Assembly (NCBI RefSeq): GCF_050003625.1
Contig: NC_134399.1
Location: 40,502,671-40,566,670 of the forward strand
From: Haematobia irritans
Taxonomy: Eukaryota; Arthropoda; Insecta; Diptera; Muscidae
Reading direction: 5' to 3'
DNA length: 64,000 nucleotides
The notes under the pieces are model-generated. The model did not search any database. It had not been told where the DNA came from and saw only the letters and a list, made by a program, of their open reading frames with translations. Position numbers and translations under genes: made by a program. This document shows, piece after piece, positions 1-9,534 of the stretch; position 1 is the stretch's first letter; each line of letters starts with the position of its first letter.

Positions 1-107
1 GGAACGGTAACATATGGGATAATTTGTCATTTAAAATTCTATACACTGCAGGGGAAGATGTTGTGTATTAATTGTCCAATCAATGTCCACGATTACAACT
101 ACAACTA

Positions 108-307
108 GACCTCGTTTTGCGTCGCAGATAGGTTCCAAAAAACACTACGCAAACTAAAAGGACGCAATGCGACTTATGAGTTTCTATGGCAAACTATGCA
201 AAGATTGGAGATAGATAATAACGCAACTTTGAAAATCTAACGACGCCAAATAAAAACTAGTACTAATTCAACAGCGACGCAACTTCGAAACAACGCAAAC
301 CGAGGTC
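108..307. mobile_element. 200-bp MITE with TA target duplication
   Basis: The ends are inverted repeats: left GACCTCGTTTTGCGTCG and right, reversed, GACCTCGGTTTGCGTTG (15 of 17 match). TA dinucleotides flank both sides (106-107 and 308-309), the target of Tc1/mariner-like transposases. The interior repeats the word GACGCAA and has no coding potential. It would be a non-autonomous element; the family is not recognised. The end structure is seen directly; the class is inferred from the TA flanks. Confidence 0.55.
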
Positions 308-460
308 TAGGTGTACATTGGTCATCTATTTCTCGCATAAGCGGAGAAGAACTTATAATATGTATAAGCTCAACGATTCCCCCAAAAAATTGAGTCTTGA
401 AGAAATTTCAAAGTCTAGAACTTTTCGACGGCAATCATCTTTTAGCTACATTTCAATGTT

Positions 461-522
461 TATCACATTGGACTGAATAGTCTAAGTGAGCCTAAATCTT
501 AATCGGGCTGCCACTTTAACCT
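461..522 (+). repeat. 3' tail remnant of the tRNA-derived SINE
   Basis: This 62-bp piece matches the last part of the three longer SINEs in the window (50.5, 51.1 and 60.4 kb): it has TATCACA.TGGACTGAATAG, then GTCTAAGTGAGCCT, then ATCGGGCTGCCAC and TAACCT. The tRNA-like head is missing, so it is a 5'-truncated copy or a decayed remnant. Confidence 0.75.
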
Positions 523-3342
523 ACATTTCAATGTTACTTCACAAACCAAAAAACCAATTATATAACAAATACCAAGGATTAGAGGATTAAAACACAAAAT
601 ATCAAATATGCAATGCATTCTATTCTACCAGGTGAAAAAGTGATAGATTCTAATCAATTGCTTTTCAGGCAATCTTTAGTATTCACAAAATTGTCATGGT
701 CACTTAAATCTGCATGAACACTATCAACTTAACACAAAGACCAAATTCCAACTCTTTAGTCTTCTTTTCGTTTCAATGTTAAATTGCTGTAAACATCCGT
801 GGAAATGTTCCAACTCCTTTGTATAAAGAGACAATCAAGCGATGTTGCCATTCCCAGCACCACTGATTACAGGTCCAACGAATTCTTTACGAATTGCTAA
901 TTCTTCAATTAGCTTTCATTCATTCATTTGTCTTAACTTTTATAATGTATTCATGGATTTGGTTGTGCTAAGGATTCCATCGTTTGATGACAAAAGGTAG
1001 ACAATGACAAGAAATCCGCAACTAAAATAACTTTGTAGAAATTCGAATAAGATGGTGGATATTGTTGCGTATTAGGGTGACGAGAGAGAGAGAGATAATG
1101 AGAGATTTCATTTAGGATAGTATTGCAAAAAATTTTGCAAATTGTGGATGCAAAAGGTAGATCAAAATATTGTTCTATATCTACGATATATCCTAACCTG
1201 AACCTTGAATTGTATACTGATTTTCGAAGTATAAATTTCCCCAATATTGAAATCGAACTCCAGGTGTGAATACAGAGAAGTACACCAACTGTAATGTGGC
1301 TCCCACTTAAGCGGGTCTCATGGGTGTTAATGTGGTGAAGAAGTTACTAAACCTTGTTGCAGATTTGGTTCTCTCTTCTATATCTCTTCTATATCTTTAA
1401 GAGATGCAGTGCTCTTAGATGCGATAGCAAAGATGTAATAATGAATCAGTATCCGAATACAACCTTAAGCAATATGACCCAAAAAGAACGGTTTATATTT
1501 GGAGACATGCTATGTTATCACTACCACTCGACAATTTTGAAAGATGCACGTAGGTGGTTCAAAAAGAACACGTAAATTTCAGTGGTTTAGTTCTCAATGA
1601 GGATTACATTAAAAAGGTGAGAATTGTTCACCTCGCTCTCCAAAGCTCCTAAATTGAAATGTTCTTCGGATTAGCATCTGGCGTATTGGACAGCCACAGT
1701 CTCGGCGAAAAAATGAGATGCGGATCGTGAATGCTGTTGATATTCTTGATTTATCTGTACTTTATGGCAATTCTTCCTGTCCTGTCAATTAACCTGTAAC
1801 CTGTTCTCGTAAATGGTTAAATCTTATGAATAAAATCTAACCATCAGCGGTCCACCCTAATAATATTCTATAAGCAACCAGTCTTTGTTTCAAATTGAAG
1901 CACTTGTACTAATTAATAATTTTGTGGCTAGATGTGTTTCAATGTGCTGGAATCATCAGAATACGCTTAACAAAAGCTAAGTTACCATCCCAACTCCACT
2001 CAGGTACAATATCCATCTCATTCGTGATTGTAGTTTTTAGGCGGGTAAGGGACCCAGATCTCCCTTATGGCTCTCCATCCAACATCTGACAAAGTTTTCA
2101 TTTTATATGATTCCAACAAAAACCGCTTTCATTATTATTCAAATAAGCATTGATTAAATCTGAAAAGAATTCAAATTACTTTCTCCTACTCCCAACGTCA
2201 CCCTCACCAATTCAGAGTGTGTTTTTTTTGGAGGTTGGAAAATGGAAAAATGGAGATTATTGATTTGCTCCACAGGGAACATCAAACCATATCATTGTGT
2301 TTACCTTCGATAGGTTGGTAAAGTGAATAGAAAATCGAAAACATGGAACAAAGAATGAGGTTTATTAACTAAATACAAGTTTCCGTTGTGTGTGTAATAA
2401 AAATGTGAACAATAAACATTTCAGAACTATCTAATTTGAGTGATAAATAAAACGATCGACATAGACAATGCAACGATGAACACCAAAATACAGGGAGGGA
2501 TCTTGCTTATGAAAACATTGGAGGAAGATATGTGCATTTTCTTATCTCTTTTTGATTAAAAGAAAAATATGAAAAGTACACAAAACCTAAGGTAGCACCC
2601 TTTTGTATGCCCCAGAGAGGACAGGGGGAAGGTAGGGCGTAGAATGTTGACAGACAGATAATATTCCATGAAAAGTTTAGTCACCTCAGTCTTACGCAAA
2701 TATTTAAACGGACGTTGGTTGCAGTGATAAAGAAATTGTAACTGCATTCCCGACCCATCGTTAACATTGTCCACAACGTCCCACTTATCTCTGAAAATGG
2801 TTATGGACTGAATGGACGTTGTACGTTCTATCGGTTAAATCCAACCTATCAAGTCGCTTAGATATCCTGTGAATGTAATCAAGCTAATATACCAAGGTTA
2901 ATAATGACCAACAAATTCATCAGAGAGTCACCATTTCGTATTTAAGCACATTCCCCAGCTATTAACTAGGACGAAAACCATTTTGACTAAGCAATGAATG
3001 TTGTTAATAAATTATTATTTACTTTGTTCAAAATTGCTATTCTCATTTTTTTCCGTTGCTTCAATTATGGGGATAACGAACTAAGAACCCAACAAACATT
3101 TGCATTGGGAATTTTATGAAATTTTATTAAGGTAATTATTTTATTTGAAAAACTTATTTTTATCGCTTAGACGTAGATACTATAAGATTACACTGAAAAA
3201 AGATAGTAGTTAAACTAATTAAGTTTCGGAAAATATAAGTACATTTTTTGGTACTTCTAGACCATTTCAAAACTTTAGAGATGGAGAACCATCAAATGTT
3301 ATGTATGTTATGAAGCGGCAGAACTTCTATAACTTTTCAGTG
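523..3342. other. No gene recognised
   Basis: All open frames here are short and none has recognisable protein motifs. There is a short GA run at about 1082-1094 and a small, poor tRNA B-box-like match on the minus strand near 1250, which was not convincing. It reads as ordinary AT-rich non-coding fly DNA. Confidence 0.5.
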
Positions 3343-4034
3343 GATCGTATTTGACAGATCGTTCTCAAGCTGTATATACTGGGGAGAAAATGTCTGATTC
3401 AACGGCGGTGAAGTTAGGTGAGCCACAATAATCAATCTTTGGCCCTCTTATTTTTTCTATGTATGTTAACGACTTTCTACAACAATTGCATAATTGCAAG
3501 GTTAAAATGTATGCAGATGATGTACAAGTCCAAAGGATAAAATAAGAGAAAGCGTTCTGAAGCTTAATGATGATATCAAAATAATATATAGATATAGGCC
3601 ATTGCGAACGGACTTCTTTTGAACCCTCACAAAACCAAATGTCCTCTAGTTGAGAAAAATCTCGGAGTTGTCTTTAACGATCGCCTAGCCTGGACGTACC
3701 ATATTAATACATGGGACACTTTTATACCAAATTGAGCCCACTATGGCATGTACATGTGTATTCTCCAAAGGGTATCAGAATACTGCTTGCGAAGACGTTT
3801 CTTTTGCTTACCTTCCTTATGCTTGTGAAATTTTCGCAAATTGTGATTCAGTCAGCTATTGCAAGTTGAATATTGCTTTTATTGGTGTTATAAGATATGT
3901 TTATAGTTTGCGGAGAAAGGATCATGTTTCAAATGTACGGGAGAATCTGTTTCATATCAGTTTTGACCACCTGTTGAACATAAGAGCTATAATTTTACGG
4001 CATAGTTTCTTATAAGCTGGAACCCCATAGGAAC

Positions 4035-4922
4035 TAGAGGTGGAGAACTATCGATAGTCGGCGCCATCGATAGTCGACGATAGTACTTTCACAACCATCG
4101 ATAGTTGACGATAGTACTATCGATATTCGACGATAGTATCATCCACAATAATATACATATTTGGTTCGTATTTAAAATTTGTTTAATATTTTAATATGAA
4201 TATTGTACGGTATTAAAGTTATTTGATCCAAAAGGTTTGGTTTAAAAATAAAATAATGTTAACATTTTTCGCCTGTCGAAAACAATTTGTCCCGCTTTGT
4301 TGAAGGGATGTTTGTGTCGTACAAAACGGCTCTTTTAAAGTAAGAAGCTACTGAATGTATTGACGATCTACAACTTCTGCTTGTCGGTGCAATATTGGCA
4401 GTATTCGCCGAAATAGCTGGAATCAGAGGCTAGAATTTCAAAGCCAGAATGGTATCATTTTAGATGGTCGTGAAAATTCGATGTGTTTCTGCTCGTTTTA
4501 TACTCCTTTCCGCAATTAAGGCACTTTGAAAATTGTTTGTCCTCTGACCTTTTAAAATATTTCCATACTTGTAAGATTTTATTTTTCTATTTTCTCTCGG
4601 TAGCCAAATCTTTCTCTGAGTCTGTGCTGTTGTAATCACATGCCTGACATGGTCATGGATTGTCATGGAGCTCCGGAGCTGAAATTCAACACATAGTCAA
4701 AACTCAGAACTACTTTAAAAGTAAATATTACACCTCTTTGGAGAAAGCGATCCATTCCTTTTAATGCTGCAGCAGACGTCACAAAAAGGAGAACATTTGG
4801 TGATGTGAAAGCCAAACTATCGACTAACTATCGATAGTACTATCGAAAATGTCTGGCTGTTATCGATAGTAGCTCGATAGTGCCCAACAATCGATAGTGC
4901 TATCGATAGTTCTCCACCTCTA
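4035..4922 (-). mobile_element. hAT-type element, copy 1, with TATCGATA-rich ends
   Basis: Terminal inverted repeats start TAGAGGTGGAGAACTATCGA at both ends and are flanked by a perfect 8-bp duplication, ATAGGAAC (4027-4034 and 4923-4930), the hallmark of hAT transposition. Both subterminal regions carry repeated ATCGATAG words, including at least five exact TATCGATA sites. On the minus strand 4458-4565 encodes an uninterrupted BED-type zinc finger: W-K-Y-F, then K-C-L-N-C-G, then N-F-H-D-H-L. The rest of the transposase is missing, so this is an internally deleted, non-autonomous copy. The second copy is at 57370-58277 in the opposite orientation. Strand is set by the BED fragment. Confidence 0.9.
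4458..4565 (-). pseudogene. BED zinc-finger fragment of a hAT transposase
   Basis: Thirty-six codons read without a stop and contain the family signature: aromatic WKYF at the start, Cys-x2-Cys, then His-x2-His-Leu at the end. BED fingers bind DNA at the N terminus of many hAT transposases and in the fly proteins BEAF and DREF. There is no catalytic domain nearby within the 888-bp element. The matching stretch of copy 2 (about 57748-57854, plus strand) has lost one base between the two cysteines and is frameshifted. No function as a protein is expected. Confidence 0.7.
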
Positions 4923-5061
4923 ATAGGAACCCCCTGCGAGCTTGAAAGACCGCTTTAACAGAGAGAAGCAAATTTCAAATACTCGTGTCCCAACTTTAAT
5001 GAGAACAATTTTTAAAGCGAATATTATGAAATTTCTTTTAATGAAGTTTTCTTTATATTAA

Positions 5062-5782
5062 ATAACGGTTCTGTTTGAGGATGCATCATCTTTCACATTA
5101 CATCTAATTTTTGTTTCAAAGTATTTCTTTTTCTTAATAAAAAACAAAAACATTTTTTTACTTGAAAGTATAATAGAATAATATAATAAATATAAAATCA
5201 CCGGTTTCAGGGATGCTACGTTGATGTCTAAAATTTTTGATAATATTATTTTCCATATGTAGAATGTTTATGAATAAAAATAACAAATAAATTAAACATT
5301 AATATAAATAAATAAACAAAATAAAAATTACGGCATAATTGGCCACAAGTATTATATCCGCAGAGCATTATGGCAACCATAAATGTAATGGTTAAAACAT
5401 ATTCCGCGAATTCTATCAAAAATTTAGGTCAAAATACAGAAATTTTGAATACTTCCGAAGCAACAGGAAGTTAGAATTATTGACGTTTAGAGAGTGAATT
5501 TGTTTTGTACAACTGACACTTCCTCTCTTATTTTATCCAACTTGAAAGTTTCTATTATAACTTTGATTTTTAAATTGACATTTATTCGTGAATAGCTTTT
5601 GTTAGCATATCCTAAAAACAGGAAATGTGAAAATTCAATTTTATTGAAACTACTCAGCAAAAAAAAAGGGTAGCCAAAAAATGCAATGTTGTTTTTGATC
5701 CAGAGTTGATGAAAAATCGGTTAAAAAGGGGTGAATTTTAAATGGACGGAATACATCTTTTTAGGCATCCACTTTAATTGGC
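5062..5782. other. No gene recognised
   Basis: AT-rich DNA with poly-A and poly-T tracts. The first part may be the 3' untranslated trail of the LINE relic that ends at 5061, but no clear poly-A boundary can be fixed. Confidence 0.4.
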
Positions 5783-6058
5783 ATTATAACTGGGTATAAT
5801 ACACTTGGGAAACATATAGTATGAATAGGCCTTAAAGATGATGAAATTTGTGGATGTTGTCTGAACCCGGAAGTTACAGAAGACTCGTACCACTTTCTAC
5901 AAGATACTGGCTTCCTTTTTCTTTAAGACTCTCATCGATCTGCAGAAGTGTAGCCTAAGGAACATAACCAATAGCCTTCATCAGGACCTCTGGTTGGATG
6001 TTTAAAGCTTTAAAGAAGACGGATATATGCAAGTTTTTAGGCGACTTTAAAGGAGGCC
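5783..6058 (+). pseudogene. LINE 3'-end relic (C-terminal zinc-knuckle region)
   Basis: The frame from 5783 reads IITGYNTLGKHIV, a stop, IGLKDDEICGCCLNPEVTED, then SYHFLQ. This fits the C-terminal region of R1/jockey-like LINE polyproteins, where a TGH.PLGRH block is followed by a C-x2-C...H...C knuckle. Here the first cysteines and the histidine remain and there is one in-frame stop. After about 5910 the frame decays, with weak similarity to the expected tail up to about 6058. It is a short dead fragment unrelated in position to the relic at 3.3-5.1 kb. Confidence 0.6.
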
Positions 6059-6174
6059 ATCTCACGAAGAAGAAATTGAGAAAATTGCCTTGAGGAATCA
6101 CAATGGCCCTATAGTGGTCTTAGTGGAAATCAATTCGATTTCAAGAATTGTTGTCATCTCCTATAACCTAATCT

Positions 6175-6265
6175 ACACTAAAAAAAATATTGTCGTGAGG
6201 CCAAAGACTTTGTGTCCTTAAATTCCCAGCAAAAGAATACAAATACTTTTCTAATGAAGACTTTT
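6175..6265 (+). repeat. Fragment of the ACACTGAAAAAAA-ended MITE family
   Basis: It begins ACACTAAAAAAAATATTGTC and continues GTGAGGCCAAAGACTTTG, matching in reverse the right end of the copy at 31566-32222. No second end is present. Confidence 0.5.
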
Positions 6266-6889
6266 GTGATTATGAAAGCTGAGCTCAAGCCCTTTCCAAT
6301 GAGCCTACTCTCTACATCGCACGCGGCTTAGTTTTTAAATAATAAGCCAAATACTAAAAATCCAAATTCGAATTTGAAAAATATTTTTGGTGTTGGTTTG
6401 TGCCTCGGCAAAGTTTTTGCTGCAAATTTCAAATTCGAATTTATCTTCACACACATGCCAAAAAGTAGTGAAAATGTTCTTTTTGGATCCGGAAGTGGTG
6501 CAAAATTGGCGCTGAGGCGATGAATTTAACGTAGGCTTGTCATAGTATGGATGTTCATCATTTCATTTCACAATTTCAACAGACGTTGCACTGAATTTGC
6601 ATCAGTTCTTAAGTTCTGAACTACAAAAAAAATTATGATATTTCGCTTAATAACTAATTTTTACAATTTTTCTGATTCATGATGCCTACGCTTGTCTGAA
6701 ACTTTTGACATCAAATATTTAAAAAAATCTAACTTTTATAGACAAAAATTGAATAATTTGCACAATTTTGTTAATTTTTATTCTGTTTCTAACCTATTTG
6801 AAACAAAAAAGTTAAAATTTCCCATTAAAAATACGTAGAGAGAGAGAGAGAGAGTTATAAAAAATCAAATTAAAAGAACTTCCTGTGTG
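6266..6889. other. No gene recognised; GA microsatellite at 6836-6854
   Basis: Non-coding AT-rich DNA. A pure GA run of about 19 bp lies directly beside the mariner end at 6890. Confidence 0.5.
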
Positions 6890-7843
6890 ACAGGTTGGTT
6901 GATAAGTCCCCGGTCTAACAAAGAAAAACACTTTTTTTGTCAAAATTCGTTTTTATTATTCAACATAGTTCCCTTCAAGAGCGACACAACGATTATAACG
7001 ACCTTCCAAATTTTTGATACCATTTTGGTAGTACTCCTTCGGTTTGGCCTCAAAATAGGCCTCAGTTTCGGCGATCACCTCTTCATTGCAGCCAAATTTT
7101 TTCCCTGCGAACATCCTTTTGAGGTCTGAGAACAAGAAAAAGTCGCTGGGGGCCAGATCTGGAGAATACGGTGGGTGGGGAAGCAATTCGAAGCCCAATG
7201 CATGAATTTTTGCCATCGTTCTCAATGACTTGTGGCACGATGCGTTGTCTTGGTGGAACAAAACTTTTTTCTTCTTCATATGGGGCCGTTTTGCCGCGAT
7301 TGCGACCTTCAAACGCTCCAATAACGCCATATAATAGTCACTATTGATGGTTTTTCTCTTCTCAAGATAATCGATAAAAAATAATACCATGCGCATCCCA
7401 AAAAACAGAGGCCATTACTTTGCCAGCGGACTTTTGAGTCTTTGCACGCTTCGGAGACGGTTCACCGGTCGCTGTCCACTCAGCCGACTGTCGATTGGAC
7501 TCAGGAGTGTAGTGATGGAACCATGTTTCATCCATTGTCACATATCGATGGAAAAACTCGAGTGTATTACGAGTTAACAGCTGCAAACACCGCTCAGAAT
7601 CAACAACACCTTGTTGTTTTTGGTCAAATATGGGCTCGTGCGGCACCCATTTTGCACAGAGCTTCCGCATATCCAAATATTGATGAATGATATGACCAAC
7701 ACGTTTCTTTGATATCTGTAAGGCCTCTGCTATCTTGATCAACTTCATTTTACGGTCATTGAAAATCATTTTGTGGATTTTTTTGATGTTTTCGTCGGTA
7801 ACCACCTCTTTCGGGCGTCCAGTGCGTTCACCGTCCTCCGTGA
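6890..7843 (-). mobile_element. Himar1-like mariner, copy 1, 5'-truncated
   Basis: The right end carries the terminal repeat ACAGGTTGGTTGATAAGTCC, followed by CCGGTCTAACA, as expected for irritans-subfamily mariners. The transposase frame runs leftward from about 7843 to 6956. Homology stops abruptly at about 7843, where the sequence changes into another dispersed repeat (7850-8012), so the left terminus and about the first 60 transposase residues are gone. It cannot move by itself. Confidence 0.9.
6956..7843 (-). pseudogene. Mariner transposase, truncated and frameshifted
   Basis: The protein belongs to the irritans mariner group, a DDD transposase that cuts and inserts at TA. The first frame starts within the N-terminal DNA-binding region (TEDGERTGRPKEVV), carries the helix-turn-helix part (AEALQISKKRVGHIIHQYLD), the linker WVPHEP, and the first catalytic Asp in VTMDETWFHH. 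An extra T in the T-run near 7380 shifts the frame after HGIIF. The second frame holds the second Asp (FHQDNASCH) and the third in YSPDLAPSDFFLF, and ends EGNYVE. All three catalytic Asp codons survive but lie in two frames. The missing N terminus and the frameshift make it non-functional. Confidence 0.9.
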
Positions 7844-7849
7844 AATTAA

Positions 7850-8012
7850 AATTTGCTTCGTAGAAGCCAGTACACAAAACCCAAATTTAAAAGAGAATTG
7901 TGTCTTAAAAGTATCCTTACTTGTAATCTACGCTTCTTTGGCTCGGAATCAATATCAAAATTTTTAAAGTAAAGACAAAATCTTTGGAACCGGACATGCT
8001 TTTTTTAGTGTG
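7850..8012 (-). repeat. Fragment of the ACACTGAAAAAAA-ended MITE family
   Basis: Reversed, it reads CACTAAAAAAAGCATGTCCG then GTTCCAAAGATTTTGTC, the GAGCCAAAGAAGCG block and AAGTAAGGATAC, matching copies at 9423-9534, 17527-17895 and 31566-32222. It abuts the broken end of the mariner and may be what truncated it. Confidence 0.65.
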
Positions 8013-8440
8013 GGTTGCTTAGCATAGCAGACGCATTTCACTGTTACAAAGTTTTTCCTTGTTCAAAAGATGATAAACTTTTCACTGAAGTCGTTTTATT
8101 TTTATATTTAAGCGATTGGACTTAAAAATGGGTATCTTAACAAGAACGAAAATTTTGTTTACTAAGGTCAACGTGGCTTTAATAATTCTGCAAAAATTCT
8201 TCAAAATTAATGAAATTGACTTTGAATTTGTTGACTGTTTGTATCTTGATTACAAACCAAAAAAAGCATTTAAAAATAGCCACGTTTTTCAACACTTTAT
8301 TTTAAAGGCGCTTTAAGAGAAATATAGCCTAATTTCTATTGGAAGTCGATCCCGAATTTGGAAATTTATATTGTTGTTAATTTCGATAGCACATGACGAA
8401 AATAGCTTAGCGAAAAGGAATAAATTAGAACTTGGTTCCT
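8013..8440. other. No gene recognised
   Basis: AT-rich spacer between two repeats; no motif seen. Confidence 0.4.
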
Positions 8441-9418
8441 ACACGGATGAAAAAGACTGTTTTTCATATGTTTGGCTATAAACATTATATGTTTGGAACA
8501 CAAATTTTTAAACACAATATTTTTGAGTGCAAGCATATAATGTTCATAAACTAGCATAACATGTTTGGGACATATATGTTAATATGTTAGAACATATTAT
8601 GTTTGGGACATAAAATGTTTGTAAATATAATATGCTTGGATGCAAACATATATTAATTTAGAAATAGCCTATAAACATATATGTGTTTGGTAGCTTGGAG
8701 CGCTATTCAACAGGGAGCGATATTGAATTAAGTTGGTGGTTGTTGCTTGTTATTACAAAATTAACATTTTATTTTTCCTTGGGCAATTGATCAGCTACTT
8801 CTTTGATCCTTACAAACTGTGTGGTCCGCTCTTCGAATCCCCGTCCGGCAAAAGGTAAAATTAAAATAAAAAAAATTGAATAATGTTTTTTCTGTAATAC
8901 AATGTTTGTATTACAGAAAAAGGTGCTAAGAACTAAAAAATCTCGTGGAAGTGAGAAAGATGTGGGGGAATATACAAATAGGCAGAAACAAAATTTTTAG
9001 CATTCAGGTCGAAAACCTATGTTGTTAGCACCTATATTAGCTGTTTATTTTCATAATTCATTATGATTGTAAATATATAAATAAATAAATAAAATTTTGA
9101 GCACAATATTGTTTGGGAGAATTTTTTTAAGCATATATTATTTTTGGGTGCAAAATGCTTCCAAACATATTATATGTTCACAAAATAACATATTGTTTTT
9201 TGGAAGACAACATTATTGAATTTGGATGCAAAAATACAAAATGTTTGGAACTTAGACTACCCAAACATATATTGTTTAGACTAATATGCTTTCAAACATT
9301 TTATATATTGGAAGAGATCAAACATATAAATGTTTGGGCAATGCCCAAAAATGTATATGCTTGAAGCAAAATATGTTTGGGAGTATATGTTACAGAAGCG
9401 ATTTTTTTATGAGGGTGT
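8441..9418 (+). mobile_element. 978-bp dispersed element D, copy 1, with embedded tRNA-like module
   Basis: It is collinear and nearly identical with 58994-59974. It begins ACACGGATGAAAAAGACTG and ends ATGAGGGTGT, with weakly inverted ends (CACGGATGAAAAA against CACCCTCATAAAAAA). The flanks hint at a TA target, kept on the left here and on the right in copy 2. Both outer parts repeat the word ATGTTTGG/CCAAACAT many times. In the middle (about 8785-8850) is a tRNA-like head with the B-box-like GTTCGAATCCCC (here CTTCGAATCC), followed by a core at about 8905-8975 (TTGTATTACAGAAAAAGGTG) shared with element E at 55.7-56.6 kb. No protein is encoded. Confidence 0.75.
8887..8921. repeat. Perfect 16-bp hairpin with 3-bp loop
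   Basis: TTTTTCTGTAATACAA at 8887-8902 is followed by TGT and then its exact complement at 8906-8921. In copy 2 of the element (near 59450-59478) only the right arm is present; the left arm is replaced by unrelated bases. Confidence 0.9.
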
Positions 9419-9422
9419 TGAA

Positions 9423-9534
9423 TCAAATTTATCCTTACTTCAATTCTCTGCTTCTTTGGCTCGGAATCAATACCAAAATCATTAGTGAAAAGGCAACATC
9501 TTTGAAACCGGATATGCTTTTTTTAAAGTGTAAC
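9423..9534 (-). repeat. Fragment of the ACACTGAAAAAAA-ended MITE family
   Basis: Contains the same TTCTTTGGCTCGGAATCAAT block as 7850-8012 and the GGATATGCTTTTTTTAAAGTG end. It lies directly against the end of element D. Confidence 0.6.

Larger units (their letters stand above)
3343..5061 (+). pseudogene. LINE reverse transcriptase relic (jockey/R1-like), split by a hAT element
   Basis: In one frame from about 3343 the translation shows the reverse transcriptase core: YLTDRSQAV, then a PQ-stop-SIFGPLIFSMYVNDF block (the usual PQGSILGPLLF motif), then KMYADDVQ with the catalytic YADD-like box. Further on are NLGVVFNDRLAW (the YLGV..D..L motif) and a C-terminal stretch at 3743-4015. Nonsense codons and frameshifts break the frame, so it is dead. 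A hAT element sits at 4035-4922. When it and one 8-bp target copy are removed, the C-terminal frame continues (PPASLKDRFNREKQ) to a stop near 5061. The N-terminal endonuclease region was not found, so the copy is 5'-truncated. Exact clade is uncertain. Confidence 0.8.

Noticed and set aside
1225..1310. Possible tRNA-like element on the minus strand (GGAGTTCGATTTC)
   Set aside because: The B box matches poorly, no convincing A box and no second copy in the window.
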